A stretch of 64,000 nt of DNA from Mikania micrantha (lineage: Eukaryota; Streptophyta; Magnoliopsida; Asterales; Asteraceae). Below the pieces are notes generated by a model, which saw only the letters and a list, made by a program, of their open reading frames with translations, was not told the DNA's origin and made no database searches. This document shows, one piece after another, positions 33,901 to 43,087 of this stretch (its first letter is position 1; every line of letters begins with the position of its first letter). Made by a program: the position numbers and the translations under genes. The DNA lies in the NCBI GenBank assembly GCA_009363875.1, contig CM018694.1, positions 26,545,415-26,609,414 of the forward strand. The letters run 5' to 3'.

Positions 33901-36900
33901 ATGGGGAAAAGTGGGACGACACCGTGCAAAATGGGGAAAAGTGGGGAAAAGTGAGGAAAGCTGATGTGGCGCTGATGTGGCAACGGGGAAAAGTGGGGAG
34001 TTTTGGGACGACTCCTAGTCTCCTAATAACTACAAAGTGTAGGAACCTTGTAGCAAAAATCATAACTATTTAAATTTGAATAGGGCAAAATGGGATGATT
34101 CACTTTGTAACCAAGTGTGTTGCGTGCTCTAGTGTAACAGACAACCCAAGCGAAACTCACCATTAAAGACAGGTTGCTCATCTTTTTGATCTCATTGTTG
34201 GGATAATCTTGTAAATTTAATTAGGTTAAAGGGTTAAAGTTTTAATTTGTTTTTGGTTTATCTATTGAGTTTAAATGTTTAGATTAGCTTTGTTTTTTCA
34301 GCAAGCTTTTAGGGATAAGGTTTGACTTTTTGGTTTATGTTTTATTATAAATAGGGGTTTAGGTTTAATGTTTTCTTTGTACCAATCAATTATTAAATAG
34401 AAATTCTGAGTTTTTCTTTGTTCACATCGCGTTTTGGGTTCTGGGAACAACATCAGAAGACATCAATTGGTATCAGAGCTTTTAAAGCTCATACCTGCGA
34501 CTCAAAGAAAGGTGATCAGGCGAGGAGCAGTGGTCGGAATTCACCATCGGCGGGGAACATCTGGTTCGTGATCGGCAATCGTCTAAAGTCGGCGACCAAC
34601 ATCAAATCGGCAGAAGTCAGATTTGATCAAACAAACGTTTGATCGGCATAATCTGGGGCTGATTAGCTTCGATCCAAGCAAGAATCAGGAAGAACAGTCC
34701 GATTTCCTTTGAATTTGTCTCAGCCGTAAACAGCAAACAGGGGCTGTTGGTGCGGCAGGTTGAAATCAACGAGCTTGGGGCAGGAAAACGAGATCAGCAG
34801 AGGGGCTGAAGGGGTCGTTTGCAACCAGGTTGTTTTGGTGATCAACAGCAAGGCATTTTGATCAGGGCGGTGTTCACAAGAGGGTTGGACTTTTGGATAA
34901 AGCAGCAAACTTTAAAGTGTAAGCAGATTTGATCGTGTTCATGGCTCAACCAGAAAATCAAGCTATGGTTACTGTTAAAGAAAACAATACCATGTCTCTT
35001 CAATGCCCGGTATTGTCTTCTACAAATTACACGGTATGGGCTATGAGGATGCGAGTGATTTTCAATGTTCATGGGGTGTGGGAGATGATAGAGCCTGGAA
35101 CAAACTTAGATGCTAAGAAAAATAACATTGCAATAGCTCTTTTGTTCCAAGCCATGCCCGAAGAACAAATACTACAAATAGGAAATCTTCAAACCGCGAA
35201 GGAGATGTGGGGAGTTCTTAAAAATCGTCACTTGGGAGCGGATCGGATTCGGGAGGTAAGGCTTCAAACTCTAATGAGAGAGTTTGAAAATCTAAAGATG
35301 AAGGATCAAGGTGTGATTGATGAGTTTGCTAATAAGTTATCCGAGTATGCATCTCGAGCTAACTCACTTGGCTCGGTTATAGAAGAAACAACTTTGGTTA
35401 AGAAGTTTCTTAACGGGTTGCCTAAACGTTTTATTCACATGGTGGCTTCTATAGAGCAAGTTGTAGACTTGAAGACCATTGGATATGATGATGTTGTGGG
35501 TCGACTTAAGGCTTATGAGGAGAGGATTAAGGATGAGGAGACCCAAACCGAGCAAAATCAATTGTTATTCACAAGTTTAAGTGAAAAGGCAGCAGAAAAG
35601 GGGCACAAATGTGAGCATTGTGGATGTGAAAGCTCTAACCGGGATGACTTTGGACGTGGCCAAGGTAGGGGTCGGGGGTCCGGGAGAGGTCGAGGAGGTA
35701 GTGAGCAAGTTCCACGGGATAAGAGTCGCATTAGGTGCTACAAATGTGGTGAGCTTGGGCATTACTTGTCGGAATGTCCTAGTTGGGAAGAAAAGAAAGA
35801 AAAGGTCAATTTGGCTCAAGTGGATGAGGATCATCTACCATTGCTTTGAAGACTAATGGATTACAAGATTAGGGGGGTGATTGTTGGGATAATCTTGTTA
35901 AAGGGTTAAAGTTTTAATTTGTTTTTTGGTTTATCTATTGAGTTTAAATGTTTAGATTAGCTTTGTTTTTTCAGCAAGCTTTTAGGGATAAGGTTTGACT
36001 TTTTGGTTTATGTTTTATTATAAATAGGGGTTTAGGTTTAATGTTTTCTTTGTACCAATCAATTATTAAATAGAAATTCTGAGTTTTTCTTTGTTCACAT
36101 CGCGTTTTGGGTTCTGGGAACAACATCAGAAGACATCACTCATTCATAGTCAATGCTAACTGCAAGCTCCCATGAGCAACATAAACCTAACACAAAGACA
36201 ATAACTTTGTAATCACAACAGCATTCAGGATTTCTAAACAAAAGCATAATGCTTAAAATCTTACAATGTGTGAAGGCCAATTCTCAAGACCATCAAATAT
36301 GTGTGTAGCATATATGATGGTGGCACCGCGTTCTTCACATTCCTTCTTAAGGAATGTCAAAAGATCAGCCCTGGCAAGTACATCTAGGTCAACCGTAATT
36401 TCATCAAGAAGAAGAACCTATGCAAAAGAGTCAGTCCCGCACGATTAAGTTGACAATAAAAAAAATAATTCAAAACTCACTAAAAGGCAAATGATCAATG
36501 TTATCAAAAACGAAACAAGAATCTAACACTTCACATGTAGGGCTGTAAACAAACCGAACGAACCCTTGTTTGCTCGTTTAACATTTAACTTGTTCATGAA
36601 CACTTACCGAACGAAAAAACCTTGTTTGAGTTCATTCATTGAGGAATTAAACTTGTTCACGAACGGATCATGAACATAAAAGAACAAAATATTTAAAAAA
36701 TAAAAATCAGCATTATCAATCTCAAATAACAGGCATAATCATCTTAAATTAAACACCAATATAAAAATCAAAAACATATTTTCTTAAAATAAAGCAAAAG
36801 TTAAATAATAATTGTAATTGAAATTACTTTAAATTAAAGTTTTAAAGATCCGAGTTTCCAATTAATATATTTTTAGCAAGATACAAATTTCAAATTACAA

Positions 36901-39378
36901 GACTTTAAATTTAAATATTATGGTATTAATAATAATAAATAATTTAAGAATATTAAACATATTTAACAAATATAAACATGTATTATAAACATGAATGGGC
37001 GTTAACGAACACGGACGAACATAAATGAACTTGCCGTCGAAAGGTTTCACAAACTGTCCGCTCAACGTTTGGTTTGTTTACAACCTTATAATTAAATGAA
37101 TCAACATTTGACCAATTGTCTAGAGTCAACTTACCATTCAATAAAATCAATTTATCTGTATACCTTGATTTCCTTTATAAGGCCCATGCCTATTTGCACT
37201 CTTCTTCGCTGACCATCAGAAACCTTATGCATCCTCCATGACAAATCAATATCTAAAACCTGAAATGTTCAATGGTCTGCAACTAATTTATGCATACCCT
37301 TAATTTTAATATAGTAATTTATGTAAAGTTGATTGTGAGATTAATATAGAGACTTGTCTATAATGCTAATGTAGAGATGAATTCTTCAAATTTTGCAAAA
37401 GGTTTTTGATGTAGCCATATGAGTACAGAGGTTTAAAAAAATTTGTAAAGATAAATTAAGGTCACCCAAGGGGAAACTGAGGACTAGTTTTAATATATGG
37501 TAGGAGATATGTGACATAGAGTCATATGAAGACAACTGTCTAGAGTTGTTTATGGTTAAAAACGTTAACAAGGTTGTTAACAGGTAATAATAAAAATTTG
37601 GCCTAGTCCGATATTCGGTAGCCCGAGCTAGAGCCTTAAAACATGGCTCGTATAGTTATTGACTTCAAGCTCGAGCTTTACATGTCGAGCTCGAGCTGAC
37701 TTGCAAGCCTAAACGAACTTTTCATTTACATAGTTTTTATTTAATTAAATAAATGTATATTTACATAAATAATTGTTTTTATATATAAGATTACGGAAAA
37801 AAAATAATAAAAACATAAATATTATGTTATATATAAAAAGTATAGTTTTAAATATATATTATCTTTTACGTCCCTAGTCTCCTGCATAAGATATAATGAA
37901 AAATGGAACCTACCTTAATTAGCTCAGCTCTTCTCTGAGGGTTAACCCCTGATACCCCAAATAGCATTTGTTCTGCAGAAATATCCATTTGTATTGCAAC
38001 ATCAAAGCCAGCAAAAGCAACTTCCCTTCTCCACTGTCCATTAGAACCCACTATTTAAGAACCAAAGAACACATACTCTCTCTTTTTTTTTAGTAATTTA
38101 GATACTAAAAAATTACTTAAATTTTCTCCACTGTCAAATGGATTTTCCTTTTAGGCAAATGCATTTACTTGTAACAAAAAAACTTAAAACAATTAATATA
38201 TTCTATATGAACATAACCATATTAAGCGAACCACATAAATGATAAATCACTATCTACGGGTGATTGTTCTTATTTTTGGTTATTCAGAACATATATATTT
38301 ACAGCAAAACCTATAAACTTAACGCATTGTTAGCTTAAACACATAGGTCGGGTGCATTAGCGGATTCAAGGCAAAGGTTGGGGGATTAGGCCCCCCATAC
38401 AACCCACGATCAAATGTTAAAACGTATTTTTTTTAAATAATTTTGCTCAACTTTAAAACAAAAGGGGGCACAAATATTATTCCGAAGGGGCCCTAGAACC
38501 TGATTACAAAAGTGCACAATTGAGAGTAAATTAAATATTTGATGAAGAGTGTGTGTTTTTTCATAAATTTATACAAATACTGATGAAACTTTGAAAATGA
38601 TTATTAAAAACAATTATTTTTTTAAATACTTTTGATAGGTTTGTTTTATGGTTTTAACTAACTCCACTGTTTTTTAACGAGTCTCTTTTTGCCGACCCAA
38701 TTTTTGCCCACGTAAGAAAACTTTCTGAATCAGCCATTGGTCGTGTGTGTCAATGTTAACACATTTCGTAATTCGTTTCATTAAAATGCCAAGGAACTTG
38801 ATAGACCAATACCAATAGGCACATAATAAACATTTAATAAAAGCAATATTTCCGAAACAAAAAGGAAAAAAAAAAAAGGAAGACACGAACAATTATATCA
38901 TCACACTGAAATTGAAGCAATAAACAAGAAAAGAAACGAACTACGAAGAACAAGCAAATCATTAATTCAGTTTCTGATGAATAAATCAAAAGAGAAGCAA
39001 ATTACCTCTCCACCGAGATAAGCAAGATCACCGGAAGAAGTCAAAGAAGTGTCATGGAAAGCCGATCTGCCAAGAACCCTAACCATTTCAGGCTCCACCA
39101 TATGCTTCCCTCCCAGTATCTTCAGTATCGTCGTTTTTCCTTGATAAAATCACACTCGATTGATTATTATCAAATAATATTGGATGTTTATACGAATAAA
39201 AAAGAAACGAACCAGCGCCATTAGATCCGACAAGAAGACAACGATCACCGGCATCGAGTGTGAGGGAGAAATCTTCGATGAGAGGAACCGAACCTGGAGG
39301 CGGATGTCCGTCGATCCCAGGGTAGGTGAACTTGAGTTTATTGATAACAACCATTGAATTTTGCTCATTCACCACCAT
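27729..39378 (-). CDS. ABCI20: ABC transporter I family member 20-like (NAP/CAF16 type), interrupted by insertions
   Basis: Eight exons on the minus strand (39378-39213, 39139-39006, 38033-37914, 37259-37164, 36417-36265, 36186-36139 joined to 34190-34161, 27956-27729), all with GT-AG borders, give an unbroken 324-codon frame. A soluble, single-nucleotide-binding-domain ABC protein: Walker A GSNGAGKTT (split by intron 1), signature VSDGQRRRVQIG, Walker B VLLLDEITVD, switch His in IIYATHIFDG, and the family tail GWAAGRLNSTVAG. Arabidopsis ABCI19-21 proteins of this type are about 325 residues and have been linked to the ER and cytokinin responses. A TR-GAG element splits the exon at 34161-36186; the last intron is swollen to 6.2 kb. 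ATG 39378 is preferred over 39420, which lies only 11 bases from the TATA box. Anything translated here would need the insertion removed, so this allele is likely null or truncated. Confidence 0.9.
28068..28241 (-). repeat. Copia 3' LTR (174 bp)
   Basis: Two copies of a ~36-bp unit (TCTAGTAATTACATTGAGATC core). The PPT CTGAGGGGGTG (minus strand) lies just inside the element. Confidence 0.88.
28254..31958 (-). pseudogene. Copia pol (PR-IN-RT-RH), one stop
   Basis: Sense order: protease WYLDTGATNHMS (31520s), GAG-pre-integrase LWHRRLGHPG .. CQSCVFGK, integrase with LFLDDFTNYL, then a TAG where Trp is expected (about 30846), FQCDNGTEY and QNGKAERKIRS, then an open 810-codon stretch with a Pro/Thr-rich linker, RT (VKNAFLHG, MLLYVDDIIITTS), RNase H (AYTDADWAG, STSGYCVFLG, SSAEAEYRG, KHIELDIHFVR) and the ADIFTKGLP end. 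Apart from the stop, this frame is intact. Confidence 0.9.
31669..32607 (-). pseudogene. Copia gag, one stop and a frameshift to pol
   Basis: Starts MATLHPALTVTNIRNLIPIV and MDNAKYTSWSELFQI; a TAG replaces an expected Trp at about 32399. It continues in the same frame with LHLQTQFSNVKL and ends in an Arg/Gly-rich RGRVRGRGGRSRGRGR tract. No zinc knuckle is seen before the frameshift (about 31815); the RG tract may stand in for RNA binding. Confidence 0.85.
32724..32933 (-). repeat. Copia 5' LTR (210 bp)
   Basis: Three copies of the 36-bp unit seen twice in the 3' LTR. The minus-strand PBS TGGTATCACCC adjoins at 32723. Confidence 0.88.
33066..34026 (+). mobile_element. PIF/Harbinger element, 955 bp, non-autonomous
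   Basis: Flanked by TAA on both sides (33066-33068 and 34024-34026), the usual Harbinger target. Imperfect terminal inverted repeats: GGGGGTCGGAGTGGG at the left versus GGAGACTAGGAGTCG (right end reversed). Subterminal GGGGAAAAGTGGG motifs repeat near the right end. It holds only the 5' part of a transposase gene. Inserted in the last intron of the ABC gene. Confidence 0.75.
33347..33753 (+). pseudogene. Harbinger transposase N-terminus, truncated, one intron
   Basis: Exon 1 from ATG 33347 (MDPFTLELPTF, acidic Ser/Glu tract) to AGAAG/GTATAC at about 33505. Exon 2 resumes after AAAAG at about 33591 (YICRDDRAESHKRLVDHYF, then FERRFRMPRDL) and stops at 33753. The RR-Y-x-x-R-D..RRFRM pattern is typical of plant HARBI1-like transposase N-termini. 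The catalytic DDE domain is absent. Confidence 0.65.
34161..34195 (-). CDS. ABCI20: ABCI20-like exon 6, downstream half (split by TR-GAG)
   Basis: Bases 34161-34190 encode IKKMSNLSLM up to donor ATG/GTGAG; 34191-34195 is the second CTCAT copy. Removing the element and one duplication restores 26 codons in phase with the exons on either side. Confidence 0.88.
34196..34465 (+). repeat. TR-GAG 5' LTR (270 bp)
   Basis: TGTTGGGATAATC to AGACATCA. TATTATAAATAGGGG (about 34345) is a good TATA box. It is followed by PBS TTGGTATCAGAGC at 34467. Confidence 0.92.
34941..35849 (+). CDS. Copia-type Gag (UBN2) with CCHC knuckle, intact, 302 codons
   Basis: Starts MAQPENQAMVTVKE; the ATG at 34941 is the first in frame. 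N-terminal UBN2/gag-polypeptide fold region (NYTVWAMRMRVIFNVHGVWE, AKEMWGVLKNRHLGADRIRE, EFANKLSEYASRANSLG, FLNGLPKRF), then an Arg/Gly-rich linker and knuckle CYKCGELGHYLSEC near residue 275. Ends LAQVDEDHLPLL. The frame is fully open while the surrounding copia elements are broken, which fits a recent insertion. It would assemble capsids that package its own RNA; RT and integrase must be supplied by a partner. Confidence 0.9.
   Translation: MAQPENQAMVTVKENNTMSLQCPVLSSTNYTVWAMRMRVIFNVHGVWEMIEPGTNLDAKKNNIAIALLFQAMPEEQILQIGNLQTAKEMWGVLKNRHLGADRIREVRLQTLMREFENLKMKDQGVIDEFANKLSEYASRANSLGSVIEETTLVKKFLNGLPKRFIHMVASIEQVVDLKTIGYDDVVGRLKAYEERIKDEETQTEQNQLLFTSLSEKAAEKGHKCEHCGCESSNRDDFGRGQGRGRGSGRGRGGSEQVPRDKSRIRCYKCGELGHYLSECPSWEEKKEKVNLAQVDEDHLPLL
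35868..35881 (+). other. TR-GAG polypurine tract
   Basis: GATTAGGGGGGTGAT lies directly before the 3' LTR. Confidence 0.8.
35882..36138 (+). repeat. TR-GAG 3' LTR (257 bp)
   Basis: Same termini as the 5' LTR; lacks the AATTTAATTAGG-containing segment near the start. Confidence 0.92.
36139..36186 (-). CDS. ABCI20: ABCI20-like exon 6, upstream half (split by TR-GAG)
   Basis: Acceptor TTAG/GTT, 16 codons VYVAHGSLQLALTMNE, then the TR-GAG 3' LTR. The last five bases are one copy of the CTCAT target duplication (GAG side on the minus strand). Confidence 0.88.
36265..36417 (-). CDS. ABCI20: ABCI20-like exon 5 (Walker B)
   Basis: 51 codons with VLLLDEITVDLD (Walker B) and ATIIYATHIFDGLENW (switch His). 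Confidence 0.9.
36538..37088. mobile_element. hAT-like MITE in ABC gene intron 4
   Basis: Left end AGGGCTGTAAACAAACCGAACG versus reversed right end AAGGTTGTAAACAAACCAAACG (three mismatches). The inside is AT-rich with GAACGAAC and GTTCATGAAC motifs. No convincing 8-bp duplication was found. Confidence 0.6.
37164..37259 (-). CDS. ABCI20: ABCI20-like exon 4 (ABC signature)
   Basis: 32 codons holding the signature-like VSDGQRRRVQIGMGL in place of LSGGQ, as is usual for this subfamily. Confidence 0.9.
37590..37745. repeat. AGCTCGAGCT-rich MITE-like fragment in intron 3
   Basis: Several GCTCGAGCT motifs and AAACATGGCTCG near 37610-37700, typical of abundant plant hAT-like repeats. Ends not defined. 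Confidence 0.4.
37914..38033 (-). CDS. ABCI20: ABCI20-like exon 3
   Basis: Acceptor GGACAG/TGG, 40 codons (WRREVAFAGFDVAIQMDIS .. RRAELIK), donor AAG/GTAGG. Both phases are zero. Confidence 0.9.
38034..39005. other. Intron 2 of the ABC gene
   Basis: AT-rich. It contains a repeat-like piece at about 38344-38520 (GGGGGATTAGGCCCCCCAT and GGGGGCACAAATATTATTCC); no other feature was seen. Confidence 0.5.
39006..39139 (-). CDS. ABCI20: ABCI20-like exon 2
   Basis: Completes Walker A (GKTTILKILGGKHMVEP) and runs to DLAYLGGE; the 72-base intron before it is among the shortest in the gene. Confidence 0.9.
39213..39378 (-). CDS. ABCI20: ABCI20-like exon 1
   Basis: Start codon to the first base of the Walker A glycine codon (donor GCTG/GTTCG). 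It encodes KFTYPGIDG and GDRCLLVGSNGA. Confidence 0.9.
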
Positions 39379-39430
39379 TATGCCTATCAATCTCGTTTCT
39401 GTGTGTGAGAGATGGACCAAAAGATGAAGG

Positions 39431-39437
39431 TTTTATA
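39431..39437 (-). promoter_or_regulatory. TATA box of the ABC gene
   Basis: Minus strand CGTTATAAAACC, 53 bases upstream of ATG 39378. The ATG at 39420 lies too close to be in the mRNA. Confidence 0.65.
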
Positions 39438-39540
39438 ACGTATCATCCGTCGGTAGGTGTATCCGAAAGCGGGAATTGTTGTCGTGGCAGGGTTTTGGCC
39501 TTTAGGTCGCTAACGCTTGTATCACCCCATTCACAAAAGC

Positions 39541-39675
39541 TTGTAACCAAAATCCGTTTAAAACCGATAACGAACCGTATTCGTAACCGAAAGAACCAAA
39601 CCGATCAAACTGAATTCATAATTAAATTTATTATTTTTATTAATAAAAAATCTTGTATTCGATTTATTCGGTTTT
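39541..39675. repeat. CCGAA-rich MITE-like repeat, left part (split by Tekay)
   Basis: AACCGATAACGAACCG and CGTAACCGAAAG motifs. The other part is at 52357-52545 beyond the intact Tekay element; the GTTTT duplication lies within the repeat. Confidence 0.5.
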
Positions 39676-40739
39676 TGTAACATCAGTGCCGGAACCGCCA
39701 CCGGAACAGTAATCTCTACAGTACAGGAACAGTAAAATAGGTATGAATCACACATTTCAGTATTTTTCATATTCATAGCATTTATCATTATCATAGTGAG
39801 TTGTCATAGAACAGATTCAGACACATTTAACAGAAAACACAGTTCAGAACAAGGGTTCTTGAGTCGGATAATTATCCGGCAACACAGAACCCTCATATGA
39901 TTATTTGCTTAGAAATTTATTAGGTATAAACGTATGTGAGGTCTTACAGAACAAAACGCACGAATATTGTTATGTGAATGCTAAATCGACGGGTTATTTG
40001 TATAGGTGACGATCTGTACGAATAAATCTGAAAGTTTAACGTTCTGAATGATATTCTTTAATTAGAAAACAAGATTGAAAAGTATAGTTATCGTCGTGTT
40101 CGTACGGGTGACGATTCGAACGAATACGTGCGACAACCGTACATTTCGATTTAAACAGTAAATTAATGTTTTAAAATTTTAATAAATAAAAGATATTAGT
40201 TAATTTATTAGGAATCACAACCTGGAATAATTAAATAAATTCTATTTTATAATCGTATCGTCTTGCCGAGAAAACTACGCGAAAACGGTATTTTACGCGA
40301 AACTGAACGAGACCGAGCCATCGGGTATTCTTGAGTAATTAATGTGGTCATAAATGACCACACCAACCCATCTCACCCCTCTCCTTTCCCACATTTTCGT
40401 CACCCACACATCTCTCTCTCTCTAGAAGTTTTCTCCAACTTCTCTCTAGAGATTCGTGGTGTTTTCTAATCGGTTTCGAGCATTCTAGGTGCCAAAACGT
40501 TCCTCTCAACACGTAGATCAAGGGAGTACAACTTATTCAAGATTCCAATCCAAGAGATCTAAGGTAAATCACATGTTTATGTTCGGTTTTAGAGTGAATC
40601 ACGAACCGGTTGGATTCTTGTTATTTAATCGACTTAAACACACACAAAACACATAGGGATACACGTAGGAGTAGATAGATTATTGTTGCAACAGGTTTAA
40701 CTTCGTATGATGAAGGTGATGCTGCGAAAATAGCTACAG

Positions 40740-41160
40740 GTTCGTGGCCAACAGTGGCCGAACTCTTGGAGTGGTGGCCGAACCCTTTTGACACCTTACG
40801 AACCCAAGGGTTCGCCGGGCGAACCCTGCACCGAACTATCTTCTGCGCCGAACCTGAATGACCTGCAGCCGAACCCTGCATGGTTCCTGCAACGAACCCT
40901 GCAACTCTCTGACTCACGAACCCTGATGCCTGTCACGAACCTGTTGCCAGCACCTAACCACCGAACCCTGTTAAAGCCGAATCTTGTGACATGCAACGAA
41001 CCATAACTCCAAACGAACCCTATGTAGATAACCGAACCTTAAAACTGAACGAACCTTGAGGATTCGTGGGTGGCAAACTCAGAGCCGAACCCTAAGGGTT
41101 CGTTGGTGATGTATGATAGCCGAACCCAAGGCCAGCACCTTCAAAGGTTCGCTGCCTTGG
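40740..41160 (+). promoter_or_regulatory. CGAACC motif array in 5' LTR
   Basis: About seventeen CGAACC-like hexamers on the sense strand, beginning ~175 bases after the first donor. A copy is in the 3' LTR (49521-49941). Confidence 0.6.
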
Positions 41161-42285
41161 GATGATGCCGAATATCTAACTACACAAATCTGAGATTCCT
41201 AAGATGCAGGAGGGTTAGATACGTATGCATGTGTTAAGCAAAGAATGAGAGTGCATGGGAACCCACATAATCTATGCATAGGGTAAATAATTTGGAATTT
41301 TTGCATGGGTGCATAAATTAATACAAAGTGTTAATTATAATTAATAAAGCCAAATTGTGGGGATAGAGATTCTATAGTTAAAGATCATTACTACACATTA
41401 ACAACATTAAGTGGATTGTTAGCATGAATGAGAATGATGTCTAAGTTATATGGTTCAATTATCTTGGTTATGATCAAGGAGGAATCAAGAATTATCACGT
41501 GGGTCTAAGTGAACCCAATGAGGTCTAATTAAGCCATCATGTATCAATTGATTTAGTAAACTCAAGTAATGAGATTTTGATAAAATCTCATTTATAACTT
41601 ATTGGATTTCACTAAATGATTTTGACTTCATATTGATTTAATTGGAGGTTAACTTGTAATGTTTTGATTTAAATTACTTACCTTAAATTACTTGATTGGG
41701 AAATTGTTATAAAAATAGACAATTTAATTGTTTGGAAATGCTTTAAAAACAAAGGAAACTCTGCCGGAAATTCTTAAAAATATTTAAAAGTAAATTATTA
41801 CGATAATCATGGGAATTGGGGTCACCAAAGGGTAGCTAAGATAGATTAGATCTTAGATACACTTAGTACTAAGACACTTAGATGCACACAACAAGACCAA
41901 ATCTTAGGCACAACGATTATTACGCGTACTTATAGTATTCGAATTCCTATAAAATAACTCAGGAACTGAAGAAACTTAGCTTACAACAAGAGCGCGCATT
42001 TTGTATTTGATCATCGACATAGCAACACAGGTGAGTTCATTGCCCCTTTTCTAACATTTTTGTTTTAAAACGCGGGGCTGAGAAGCATGCGTAAACTGTT
42101 TACTTAAATTGTTTACTTTAATGCTTTTAAATTTATATGTTTTACATATATATAAATGTTATCCTAGACCATGTTTAGGAAGATTTTATGCAGGTTTATT
42201 AACTGATTTACTTATATATTAAGTGAATAATCAAGTTAAACTAAACTTTTCAATAAGTCAAAACATTTCAAACAAATCAAATTAG

Positions 42286-42430
42286 ACATTTTGACAAAAC
42301 AAGTGGGTGAATTCAAGGGATCAAAACAAACATTTTGACAAATCAAGTGGGTGAATTCAAGGGATCAAAACAAACATTTTGACAAAACAAGTGGGTGAAT
42401 TCAAGGGATCAAATCAAGCATTTTGACAAA
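42286..42430. repeat. 44-bp minisatellite in 5' LTR
   Basis: Units start at 42286, 42330, 42374 and 42418 (ACATTTTGACAAAACAAGTG type). The same array is at 51067-51211 in the 3' LTR. Confidence 0.85.
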
Positions 42431-43066
42431 ACAAGTGTGGGGCATCAAGACATCAACAAAACCATCTTTGCAAAGACAACAATCAATGTTCTACAAACCA
42501 AGTGTTTGTTGAACAATGAATCAAGTGTACAACCGATCAATGAATCTTGTATTCTATGATCAACACATCAAGTACATCTTGTGACAAAATCAGACGATCA
42601 TTAAATCATTTTTAAGGGATAGTATGGGAAATATCAGAGATAACATTTGCCAACACATTGAATTCAGAAATCCTATATTTCAAGAAGTCCTAGCTAGACT
42701 GATTGACTTGTAGGTCTTATGTTTGATGATATTTACAGAATTCCCTAACTACTAAGTACCTAGATTGACAGACTAGTCTACTCGAGTATGACCAAAGGCC
42801 CCAATCATAAGGACTTAGATTTTATTAAATGTTTATTTACTTGTTTAATTAAGCATTTATAACTGTTTATACAATTGTGTGGTTGATCATATCGTGTGAT
42901 GAACTTGTGAAATCAACATGGATTTCAAATGATTGTAATAACAGGAACAGCAAACAGAAGAACTTATGGGATTGTGTTAAGGGTAAAAATGCTTAATTGT
43001 CATTAACAGCAGTGTCATATGCATATTAGTATGTGGTGGGATGTTGGCTAGGGCTTGTCCCTTACA

Positions 43067-43087
43067 TATGCCCTATATATAAGCATA
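43067..43087 (+). promoter_or_regulatory. Conserved TATGC..TATATATA..GCATA block, 5' LTR
   Basis: Preceded by GTGGTGGGATGTTGGC and GGGCTTGTCCCTTACA. The arms TATGC and GCATA are complementary. Confidence 0.6.

Larger units (their letters stand above)
34191..36143 (+). mobile_element. TR-GAG element inserted in ABC gene exon
   Basis: LTRs 34196-34465 and 35882-36138, PBS, a gag-only ORF, PPT, and target duplication CTCAT (34191-34195 and 36139-36143). No pol, so it would need enzymes from another element. The LTRs differ by about a 14-base gap and one T; otherwise they look identical. It is antisense to the host gene. Confidence 0.93.

Noticed and set aside
39379..39420. Upstream ATG at 39420 as the ABC protein start
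   Set aside because: It lies only 11 bases from the TATA box, so it would precede the transcription start; family proteins start close to the 39378 ATG.
40621..40917. 98-codon open frame on the minus strand of the 5' LTR, also at 49402-49698
   Set aside because: The two LTR copies are almost identical, so presence in both is not independent evidence. It lies across the CGAACC array, whose repeats give long Arg/Ser-rich frames by chance.
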